Notes under the pieces: model-generated
Databases searched by the model: none
What the model was told of the DNA's origin: nothing
What the model saw: the letters and a program-made list of their open reading frames with translations, nothing else
Translations under genes and position numbers: made by a program
Source: JAPHTQ01 sp050295975
GTDB taxonomy: Bacteria > Pseudomonadota > Gammaproteobacteria > Thiohalomonadales > Thiohalomonadaceae
Assembly (NCBI GenBank): GCA_050295975.1
Contig: JBNKQR010000003.1
Span: 1 to 64,000 of the forward strand
Direction of reading: 5' to 3'
DNA length: 64,000 nucleotides
Part shown: one piece after another, positions 57,492-64,000 of the stretch
Layout of the letters: each line of letters begins with the position of its first letter
Numbering within the stretch: position 1 is the first letter of the stretch

Positions 57492-59096
57492 GTGGCCGAT
57501 TTTCAAACACCGGAATTCAGGGAATACCCCGCTGTTCCCAACACACTCGTCAAGGGTGCCACCGCGCATCTGAGCCCATTCATCGCCAAGCCGGCGCACC
57601 AGGAACCTCTCGGTTTCCCCGGCGAACTGGTCGATAACTGGGAAGAGAAAGCCGTCGATAAAATGGGCGAGCTGCTGGGCAAGTACCGCGGCCTGCGCGT
57701 TTATCTCGACAGCTGCGTAAAATGCGGCTCCTGTACCGATAAGTGCCACTACTTCCAGGGCACCAGCGATCCGAAAAACATGCCGGTCGCACGTCAGGAT
57801 CTGCTGCGCAGTGTCTATCGCCGCTACTTCACCTTCGCCGGTAAATATTTCCCCGGACTGGTTGGCGCACGTGACATGACCCGCGAAGTGCTGGATGAGT
57901 GGTACAGCTACTTCCACCAGTGTTCCCAGTGCCGTCGTTGCTCCGTGTTCTGCCCCTACGGCATCGACACCGCTGAAATCTCCATGGCTGCACGCGAGAT
58001 CATGGACTCAGTCGGACATGGTCAGAAGTACTGCAATGAAATCCTCGGCAAGGTTAAAACCATCGGTAACAACCTGGGGCTGCCTGGCCCGGCACTGAAA
58101 GCGACCCTGGCTGAATTCGCCGAAGAGATCGAAGAAGACACCGGCCTGCCGGTCAAAATGCCGATCGACGTTAAGGGCGCCGATGTACTATTAATTACTC
58201 CCTCAGCCGACTTCTTCGCCGAGCCGCACATCGATGGTCTGATGGGGTATGCCAAAGTGTTCCACGAGGCCGGCATCAACTGGACACTCAGCTCACACGC
58301 TGCCGAGGCCGCCAACTTCTCCATGTTTATCGGCTCCTACAGCAATATGAAAGAGGTGGCTGAGCGTATTCGTGAAGCGGCTCTAGACCTGGGCGTTAAA
58401 CAGATTATCGTCGGTGAGTGTGGTCACGCCTGGCGTGTCGCCTACTCCTTCTGGAACACCCTCACCGGTGTCGGTGCCGGCGCGGACCCGAACGACAAGT
58501 ACGCGCAGCAACTGCAAAAGCAGCTTGACCCAAGCGTGCCGCAGCCTATGCATATCTGCGAATTCACCCACGACCTGATCCAGAAGGGCAAACTGAAGTT
58601 CGATAAATCGGCCAACGACCATCGCACTGTCACTTTCCACGACTCGTGCAACGTTGCCCGCGCCTCTCGCATGGGTACCATGCCCGGCGGTCAGTTCATC
58701 ATTCCACGTGAAGTAATCAAGGCGTGCTGCAACAACTATGTCGACATGGATCCGGAAACGATTATGGAGAAGACCTACTGCTGCGGTGGCGGTGGCGGTC
58801 TGCTCACCGACGACCTGATGGAGATTCGGGTCAAGGGCGCCCTACCTCGTATGGAGGCCCTCAAGGAAGTGGCCGATGAGCGTGGAGTAAATACCCTGGC
58901 AGCAATTTGCGCCATCTGTAAGGCACAGTTCGCCAAGATTCTGCCCTACTACAAGTTCCCGATGCACATGCTAGTCAGTACGCATCAACTTGTCGGTGAG
59001 GCATTGGTCATGACAGGTTCAAATCAGGAAAAAGCGTTGCTAGGCGAAAGTGCCGAGGCAGAAGCCTCGGAAGCCGCAGCAGCGGAACAGGAATAG
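57492..59096 (+). CDS. dsrK: DsrK, heterodisulfide-reductase-like iron-sulfur subunit
   Basis: A 534-residue HdrD-like protein on the cytoplasmic side of DsrMKJOP that handles the DsrC disulfide/trisulfide. Two [4Fe-4S] motifs are visible (CVKCGSCTDKCHYF, CSQCRRCSVFCPYG). Two CCG domains follow; the second has SCNVAR and CCGGGGGLLTDD, the likely special [4Fe-4S] catalytic site. The C-terminus is an Ala/Glu-rich tail (~25 residues). The start is a GTG at 57492, preceded by CGAGGATAATC; no ATG nearby keeps the conserved N-terminus. It lies 36 nt after dsrM. Confidence 0.96.
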   Translation: MADFQTPEFREYPAVPNTLVKGATAHLSPFIAKPAHQEPLGFPGELVDNWEEKAVDKMGELLGKYRGLRVYLDSCVKCGSCTDKCHYFQGTSDPKNMPVARQDLLRSVYRRYFTFAGKYFPGLVGARDMTREVLDEWYSYFHQCSQCRRCSVFCPYGIDTAEISMAAREIMDSVGHGQKYCNEILGKVKTIGNNLGLPGPALKATLAEFAEEIEEDTGLPVKMPIDVKGADVLLITPSADFFAEPHIDGLMGYAKVFHEAGINWTLSSHAAEAANFSMFIGSYSNMKEVAERIREAALDLGVKQIIVGECGHAWRVAYSFWNTLTGVGAGADPNDKYAQQLQKQLDPSVPQPMHICEFTHDLIQKGKLKFDKSANDHRTVTFHDSCNVARASRMGTMPGGQFIIPREVIKACCNNYVDMDPETIMEKTYCCGGGGGLLTDDLMEIRVKGALPRMEALKEVADERGVNTLAAICAICKAQFAKILPYYKFPMHMLVSTHQLVGEALVMTGSNQEKALLGESAEAEASEAAAAEQE

Positions 59097-59164
59097 ATAT
59101 TCGATTGGTGCAAACGCACCGGTTGTAACCAAACGACAGATTTCAGGCATAGGAGAAAGTTGAA

Positions 59165-61153
59165 ATGGCAGCTTCTAGCGACGACATGAAAAAGACAAAC
59201 ACTTTCCGTCGTTACAACGACGGCGACACCCAGTGGTCACGCTGGTCCGACGATATTTTCCAGGCGGGCTGGTCACACAAGTGCCCGACCTATGTGCATC
59301 GCACTCCTCCCTGCCAGGGTAGCTGCCCCTCCGGTCACGACATCCGCGGCTGGTTGGACATCGTGCGTGGTATGGAGAAGCCGACTGGCGATCTCTCTAT
59401 GCAAGAGTATGCATTCCGTCGCGCCACCCTCTCCAACCCGTTCCCATCAGTAATGGGTCGTGTCTGCCCGGCACCTTGTGAAGATGGCTGTAACCGCAAC
59501 ATGGTTGAAGACCACGTTGGTATCAACTCGGTTGAGCAGTACATTGGTGACACCGCACTGGCCAGCAAATTCGCATTCGAAGCGGGTAAAGACACCGGCA
59601 AAAAAGTCGCCATCATCGGCGGTGGCCCTGGCGGTATGGCAGCGGCCTACCAACTGCGTCGCATGGGTCATGCGGTCACTATCTTTGAAGCCTTCGAAAA
59701 TCTGGGCGGCATGATGCGCTACGGCATCCCCGGCTATCGTATGCCACGTGACGTGCTCGACGGTGAGATCCAGCGCATTGTCGACATGGGCGTTACTGTT
59801 AAGACCAGCACCCGCGTCGGTAAAGACGTGCCCATGGCCGATATCGAGAAAGAATTCGATGCCGTGGTCTTCGCCATCGGCGCTCAGGCTGGCCGTGCCC
59901 TGCCGATCGACGGTGCCGATGCAATGAACTGCATCACCGGTGTAGCCTTCCTTGCTGCTTTCAACGAAGGCCGACTGAAGCACGTCTCTGGCAAGGTACT
60001 GGTAATCGGTGGTGGTGATACCTCCATCGACGTCGCCTCTGTTGCCCGTCGTCTTGGCAACATCACTGTCGAGAACGAGAAGGACCGTCCAGAAAACGTC
60101 ATCCTGAATCAGACCGCTCACGATGTAGCTGAAACCGCTGCACGTGAAGGTGCCGACGTTACCCTGCTCTCCCGCTCCCCCATTGAGAAGATGCCGGCGG
60201 CCGAGCATGAGATCGAAGACGCCAAGCGCGAAGGTATCGAGATCATTGGCCAGGTTTCTCCGGTTGAAGTGGTTAAGGGCGCCGACGGTCGTGCTACCGG
60301 CCTGAAAGTGGTCAAACTGGAAGAAGACGGCAAGACCCCAATTGAAGGTTCCGAGTACGTCATCGAAGCAGCGCTGATTGTTGCTGCTATCGGTCAGACC
60401 GGTAACTGGGAAGGTATGGAAGGTTTCGCCAACGACCGCAACCTGGTCGATGCCGACAAGCACTTCCAGATCCCTGGCAAGCCTGGCTTCTTCGCGATCG
60501 GTGACGTAATCCGCCCACACCTGCTGACCACCGCTATAGGTCACGCCTCTGTCGCGGCGGAGAGCATCAACCACTACCTCAACAGCGAAGAGCTGAAGAA
60601 CCGTCCGAAGGTCGATGTTCACCACTGGAATCTGCTGCAGAAGTTGCGTGAAACCGACCATAATCCAGAAGAGTTCCACACCCTGACCAAGGATGAGGTG
60701 AAAGCGAAGGAAGGTTTCGCCAAAGAGATCGACCTCGGTATTCGTGGCACATCCGAAGCGGGCTTCGCGGTACACAACTACGAAGACCGTTCACACAGCG
60801 AGATCATCCCGGCTGACATGCTGTTCCTTGGCCACTTCGCCGATGTTCCACGCAACAAGCGTGCACACATTGAAGTCTCTGCTGACGACGTTATCGGTAA
60901 CTTCCAGGAGCGTCTGGTACCGCTGACCGAAGAGCAGGCCGTTGCCGAAGCCAAGCGCTGCATGAGCTGTGGCATGTGCTTCGAGTGCGATAACTGCGTT
61001 ATCTACTGCCCGCAGGACGCCGTGAAGAAAACACCGAAGAAAGATGCCACCACCGGTCGCTACGTCTACACCGACTATGCGCGCTGCATCGGCTGTCACA
61101 TCTGCGCCGATGTCTGTCCGACCGGCTACATCGACATGGGAATGGGCGAATAA
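59165..61153 (+). CDS. dsrL: DsrL, NAD(P)H:acceptor oxidoreductase of the reverse Dsr pathway
   Basis: A 662-residue iron-sulfur flavoprotein resembling the small subunit of glutamate synthase. It has an N-terminal Cys region (CPTYVHRTPPCQGSCPSGHD, then CPAPCEDGCNR), FAD-binding GGGPGGMAAAYQLRRMGH, the NAD(P)-binding VIGGGDTSIDVASVARRLG, and two C-terminal [4Fe-4S] motifs (CMSCGMCFECDNCVIYCPQD and CIGCHICADVCPTG). DsrL is essential for sulfur oxidation in Allochromatium and takes electrons from DsrAB to NAD(P)+. Together with dsrEFH it supports the oxidative direction. It is 68 nt after dsrK, with a small GGTGC/GCACC hairpin at 59107-59120 between them. Confidence 0.97.
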   Translation: MAASSDDMKKTNTFRRYNDGDTQWSRWSDDIFQAGWSHKCPTYVHRTPPCQGSCPSGHDIRGWLDIVRGMEKPTGDLSMQEYAFRRATLSNPFPSVMGRVCPAPCEDGCNRNMVEDHVGINSVEQYIGDTALASKFAFEAGKDTGKKVAIIGGGPGGMAAAYQLRRMGHAVTIFEAFENLGGMMRYGIPGYRMPRDVLDGEIQRIVDMGVTVKTSTRVGKDVPMADIEKEFDAVVFAIGAQAGRALPIDGADAMNCITGVAFLAAFNEGRLKHVSGKVLVIGGGDTSIDVASVARRLGNITVENEKDRPENVILNQTAHDVAETAAREGADVTLLSRSPIEKMPAAEHEIEDAKREGIEIIGQVSPVEVVKGADGRATGLKVVKLEEDGKTPIEGSEYVIEAALIVAAIGQTGNWEGMEGFANDRNLVDADKHFQIPGKPGFFAIGDVIRPHLLTTAIGHASVAAESINHYLNSEELKNRPKVDVHHWNLLQKLRETDHNPEEFHTLTKDEVKAKEGFAKEIDLGIRGTSEAGFAVHNYEDRSHSEIIPADMLFLGHFADVPRNKRAHIEVSADDVIGNFQERLVPLTEEQAVAEAKRCMSCGMCFECDNCVIYCPQDAVKKTPKKDATTGRYVYTDYARCIGCHICADVCPTGYIDMGMGE

Positions 61154-61162
61154 GGGGACGTC

Positions 61163-61657
61163 ATGAAGCGATTACAACAGCTTCTCAGCGTACTACCGGC
61201 CCTGTTGGTGCTGGCGGTACTGTCAGCACCAGCCTCCGCTGGTGAAAAAGAACACGGTGTAGGGCCTAACATCCCTGCACCGGTCAAGGGTGAGCAGTGT
61301 GTTGAAGATACTGCGGACATGCGCAGGAATCACATGAAATACCTGCTCAAGCACCGCAATGAGACTCTGCGCGAAGGTATTCGTACCAAGCAGCACAGCC
61401 TCAAACAGTGTCTTGAGTGCCATGTTCCTGCGACGTCGCAAGCGACCCGCAGCGAAGGCGAGCACTTCTGCAAGAACTGCCACACCTATGTGGGCGTCAC
61501 CCTCGACTGTTTTGAGTGCCACGCCACCAAGCCGGAAAAGTCAGCTCAGTTCCATCCGCTGACCAGCCCGTCGATGAAGGCGCTGAAATCACAACCTGCC
61601 GCGGAGATGCTCAACCAGCTTGCCGCGAGTGAGACCAATACAGGTGCCATGCAATGA
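61163..61657 (+). CDS. dsrJ: DsrJ, periplasmic triheme cytochrome c
   Basis: A 164-residue cytochrome with an N-terminal signal/anchor (LLSVLPALLVLAVLSAPASA). Three CxxCH heme motifs are present: CLECH, CKNCH and CFECH. Conserved mid-region is MRRNHMKYLLKHRNETLREG, including the family's His, and an extra Cys upstream (EQCVED), which in Allochromatium DsrJ is linked to an unusual His/Cys heme ligation. It is the periplasmic part of DsrMKJOP. Its stop overlaps the dsrO start (ATGA). Ribosome-binding site AAGGGGACG. Confidence 0.96.
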   Translation: MKRLQQLLSVLPALLVLAVLSAPASAGEKEHGVGPNIPAPVKGEQCVEDTADMRRNHMKYLLKHRNETLREGIRTKQHSLKQCLECHVPATSQATRSEGEHFCKNCHTYVGVTLDCFECHATKPEKSAQFHPLTSPSMKALKSQPAAEMLNQLAASETNTGAMQ

Positions 61658-62421
61658 GTGAGATGAAGCAAACGGATCCGTCACGCCGCGACTTCTTCAG
61701 CAACGGCGCCAAACTGGCCGCCGCTGTCACCCTGGCCCCCGGCGTATTGCTCTACAGTACCGCCCAGGCCCGTCCTGCCGATCAGGCCGCCAGCAGCGAT
61801 GTTCGCTGGGGCATGCTGGTTGACACCACCCAGTGTGCCAGTGGCTGCAATGCCTGTGTTACCGGCTGCCAGCAGGAGAACGGCTGGGGTGCCGGTTCCG
61901 AAGATGAACAGCACTCCTCCGCTAATCAAAAGGCCCAGTGGATTCGCAAGATCGACCTACGTAACACCTCCACCGGCCACGTCCAGTCGCTACCGATGAT
62001 GTGTCAGCACTGCGAAAACCCACCCTGCGTAGATGTCTGCCCCACCGGCGCTTCAATGAAGCGTGAAGACGGCATTGTGCTGGTAGACCGCCACATCTGC
62101 ATCGGCTGTCGCTACTGCATGATGGCCTGCCCTTACAAGGCCCGCTCCTTTGTTCACGAAGAGCTGGAGCACCAGCGCGAGCACATGCCACGTGGCAAGG
62201 GCACTGTCGAGGCCTGCACGCTCTGCGTACACAAGCTGGATGCCGGCGACGGCACCACCGCCTGTGCCGAGGCCTGCAACAGCAGCGGCAACAAAGCCAT
62301 TCTCGTCGGCGACCTGAAAGATCCCAAGAGTGAGATTGCTCAGGCCGTAGCCCGTCACACCACCACCCAGGTGCGCGCCGATCTCGGTCTCAACACCGGC
62401 GTCCGCTATCGCGGTATCTGA
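61654..62421 (+). CDS. dsrO: DsrO, Tat-exported periplasmic iron-sulfur protein
   Basis: A 255-residue ferredoxin-like subunit of DsrMKJOP. The N-terminus contains a twin-arginine signal (SRRDFFSNGAKLAAAVTLAP) and AQA cleavage site, so it is exported folded. Four [4Fe-4S] Cys groups can be seen: CASGCNACVTGCQQENG, MCQHCENPPCVDVCPTG, CIGCRYCMMACPYKAR and CTLCVHKLDAGDGTTACAEACNSSGN. It passes electrons between DsrJ and DsrP. It overlaps dsrJ by 4 nt and lies 15 nt before dsrP. The arrangement and length are normal. Confidence 0.96.
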   Translation: MSEMKQTDPSRRDFFSNGAKLAAAVTLAPGVLLYSTAQARPADQAASSDVRWGMLVDTTQCASGCNACVTGCQQENGWGAGSEDEQHSSANQKAQWIRKIDLRNTSTGHVQSLPMMCQHCENPPCVDVCPTGASMKREDGIVLVDRHICIGCRYCMMACPYKARSFVHEELEHQREHMPRGKGTVEACTLCVHKLDAGDGTTACAEACNSSGNKAILVGDLKDPKSEIAQAVARHTTTQVRADLGLNTGVRYRGI

Positions 62422-62436
62422 GAGGAAGGGTAAAAG

Positions 62437-63645
62437 ATGAAAAAACCACTATTTACACAAATCGGCGCGGGCGCAGGCTTTTACACACTGCTTATGGCCC
62501 TCGGTGCGGTAATCGCTGTCGGTATGCTGGCGGTCTACCACATGGAGCACAACGGCCACTGGGTCACCGGCATGAGCCAACAGATCGTTTGGGGTATGCC
62601 GCATGTGTTCGCTATCTTCCTCATCGTCGCCGCCTCCGGTGCACTGAATGTCGCCTCCATTGGCTCGGTCTTCGGCAAAAAGATCTACAAACCACTGGCG
62701 CCGCTCTCCGGTCTACTCGCCATCACCCTGCTGCTTGGCGGCCTGACTATTCTGGTGCTCGACCTGGGCCGTCCGGATCGACTCATCGTCGCGATGACCC
62801 ACTACAACTTCAAGTCGATCTTCGCCTGGAACATCATTCTGTATAACGGCTTCCTTGGTCTGGTCGGTGTTTACCTCTGGACCATGATGGAAAAGCGGAT
62901 GAATCGCTTCACACCAGCAGCCGGTATGGCCGCCTTTATCTGGCGTCTGATACTGACCACCGGTACCGGTTCTATCTTCGGCTTCCTCGTTGCTCGTCAG
63001 GGTTACGACGCGGCAATCATGGCACCAATGTTCATCGTCATGTCCTTCTCCTTCGGTCTGGCGATCTTCCTGCTGGTGCTGATGGGTACATACAAAGTCA
63101 CCGTTCGCCCACTGGGTGATGTCATCCTCAAGCGCCTGAAGAACCTGCTTGGTGTATTCATCGCCGGCGCCTTCTACTTTGTCGCTGCGATGCACCTTAC
63201 CAACCTCTACGCAACCGAACATCACGGCGTTGAGGCCTTCATCCTGCGTGACGGCGGGATCTACACCAGCCTGTTCTGGTACGGTTATGTCCTGCTTGGC
63301 ACCCTGGTTCCACTGGCCCTGCTTTACGGACCTACTGGGATGAAGCGTGGCTCAATTACCCTCGCTTCTCTGCTGGTAGTGGTTGGTGGTTTCTCCGCCA
63401 TCTACGTCATCGTGATCGGTGGCCAGGCCTACCCGTTGCAACTCTTCCCGGGCTATGAACTCAGCAGCACCTTTGAGGGTGGCGTGAACTCCCCCGCTTA
63501 CGCCTACAGCCCGAGCATCTACGAAACCCTGCTTGGTTTCGCAGGTGTCGCCCTCACCCTGGCAATGACTGTGGTAGCAATGAAAAACCTGCGATTCCTG
63601 CCGGCAAGTTTGGCAGATGCAGAGGTTGATCCTCACGCGAAGTAA
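62437..63645 (+). CDS. dsrP: DsrP, NrfD-like integral membrane subunit
   Basis: A 402-residue quinone-interacting membrane protein with about ten transmembrane helices, of the NrfD/PsrC type, which completes DsrMKJOP. The first helix (TLLMALGAVIAVGMLAVYHM), the QIVWGMPHVFAIFLIVAASG helix and the later LVVVGGFSAIYVIVIGGQAY are typical. It has no cofactor motif, in keeping with NrfD-type proteins. It is the last dsr gene here; the terminator at 63675-63711 closes the operon. dsrN, which often follows dsrP, is absent at this point. Confidence 0.96.
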   Translation: MKKPLFTQIGAGAGFYTLLMALGAVIAVGMLAVYHMEHNGHWVTGMSQQIVWGMPHVFAIFLIVAASGALNVASIGSVFGKKIYKPLAPLSGLLAITLLLGGLTILVLDLGRPDRLIVAMTHYNFKSIFAWNIILYNGFLGLVGVYLWTMMEKRMNRFTPAAGMAAFIWRLILTTGTGSIFGFLVARQGYDAAIMAPMFIVMSFSFGLAIFLLVLMGTYKVTVRPLGDVILKRLKNLLGVFIAGAFYFVAAMHLTNLYATEHHGVEAFILRDGGIYTSLFWYGYVLLGTLVPLALLYGPTGMKRGSITLASLLVVVGGFSAIYVIVIGGQAYPLQLFPGYELSSTFEGGVNSPAYAYSPSIYETLLGFAGVALTLAMTVVAMKNLRFLPASLADAEVDPHAK

Positions 63646-63674
63646 TCGCAGGAAGTTTTACAGGCAGTACGCAG

Positions 63675-63711
63675 CACCGATGTGACCGTATGGTTCATCG
63701 GTGTTTTTTTT
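63675..63711 (+). terminator. Rho-independent terminator of the dsr operon
   Basis: CACCGATG and CATCGGTG form a perfect 8-bp stem (loop 13 nt, itself containing ACC/GGT pairing), followed directly by a run of eight T. It is 29 nt after dsrP. Confidence 0.93.
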
Positions 63712-63783
63712 GCCTTCCTTCTCGTAATCCAGCCGGGTATAACATTTCAAAAGCCTGTTAACCTTTTGGTTTATACTCAGCGA

Positions 63784-64000
63784 ATGAGTCAAACAAACAA
63801 CACTATCGGCTGGCGCGAGTGGGTTTCACTACCAGGCCTTGGGATTGATCGGATCAAGGCAAAAATTGATACCGGCGCCAGAACCTCCGCCATCCATGCC
63901 TTTGAGGTCGATGAATTTTTTGACGCCGGAATTAAAATGGTTCGATTCTCTATCCACCCAATTCAAAAACGTAATGACATTGTGCAAACCTGCGTGGCAC
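63784..64000 (+). CDS. RimK-associated (ATP-dependent) zinc protease-like protein, 3' truncated by the window
   Basis: The first 72 codons of a gene that runs off the window. The product begins MSQTNNTIGWREWVSLPGLG, then IDRIKAKIDTGARTSAIHAF, which is the start of the 'ATP-dependent zinc protease' family (retropepsin-like fold, DTGARTSA active-site region) often encoded next to rimK. That aspartic-protease-like DTG triad suggests peptidase ancestry; the zinc-protease name is historical. It is on the same strand as dsr but after a strong terminator, so it probably has its own promoter in 63712-63783. The remainder cannot be judged. Confidence 0.85.
   Translation, partial: MSQTNNTIGWREWVSLPGLGIDRIKAKIDTGARTSAIHAFEVDEFFDAGIKMVRFSIHPIQKRNDIVQTCVA

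Noticed and set aside
59447..60775. 442-codon minus-strand ORF opposite dsrL
   Set aside because: Antisense shadow of dsrL with no recognisable motif.

Overview
The window looks like chromosomal DNA of a gammaproteobacterial sulfur oxidiser, either free-living or an invertebrate symbiont of the Chromatiales/Sedimenticola/Thiodiazotropha kind. The main reason is a complete oxidative-type dissimilatory sulfite reductase operon (dsrABEFHCMKLJOP; dsrEFH and dsrL mark the sulfur-oxidising direction). The assignment is inferred from gene content; no rRNA or tRNA gene is present to confirm it.

Layout. (1) 1-7795: a lipid block with the 3' part of an acyl-CoA dehydrogenase, a thioesterase, an HSDL2-like SDR, a long-chain acyl-CoA ligase, a FadL channel, a FabH-like ketosynthase and a chalcone-isomerase-fold protein. 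The first ~75 bases read as part of an unrelated RmuC gene, so the left edge is a rearrangement or an assembly join. (2) 7845-9184: degV and panD. (3) 9185-9966: a gene-free, A+T-rich gap with a strong candidate promoter whose spacer is a palindrome. (4) 9970-41524: a ~31.5-kb extracellular contractile injection system (eCIS, phage-tail-like particle), all on the + strand. It has one sheath, one tube, baseplate chaperone, terminator cap (DUF4255), AAA+ ATPase, hub/spike/PAAR tip, gp25/gpJ/gpI wedge genes, two paralogous fibre-like proteins, a DUF6519 protein, a membrane-anchored VWA protein, and three proteins with the DUF4157 eCIS-cargo domain. The cargo C-terminal parts look like a PD-(D/E)XK nuclease, a Hint-GIY-YIG nuclease and a possible His/Cys peptidase; a possible immunity gene follows the second. 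(5) 41600-43888: an aminotransferase and a double cNMP-binding/rhodanese protein. (6) 43955-46791, minus strand: tmk-holB-pilZ-tatD. (7) 46854-50031: poorly characterised genes, including a DUF4124/pilin-like protein. (8) 50286-52283, minus strand: a four-gene operon divergent from dsr, encoding a DsrC/TusE-like protein without cysteines, an orphan Cas6/Cmx6-like protein, a helical-repeat protein and a 58-aa protein. (9) 52752-63645: the dsr operon. (10) 63784-end: a truncated RimK-type zinc protease gene.

How it works together. In the dsr operon, DsrEFH passes sulfur to DsrC, DsrAB oxidises it to sulfite with DsrL as electron-accepting partner, and DsrMKJOP links DsrC thiol/trisulfide chemistry to the quinone pool and periplasm. 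The eCIS genes encode a particle that would assemble in the cytoplasm, carry DUF4157-tagged cargo and bind target cells through fibre/propeller/VWA parts. The two most noteworthy regions are the eCIS cargo and adhesion genes and the small divergent operon beside dsr, where a Cas6-like RNA-binding fold sits with a cysteine-free DsrC paralogue and no CRISPR array. All family assignments come from reading motifs, without database searches.
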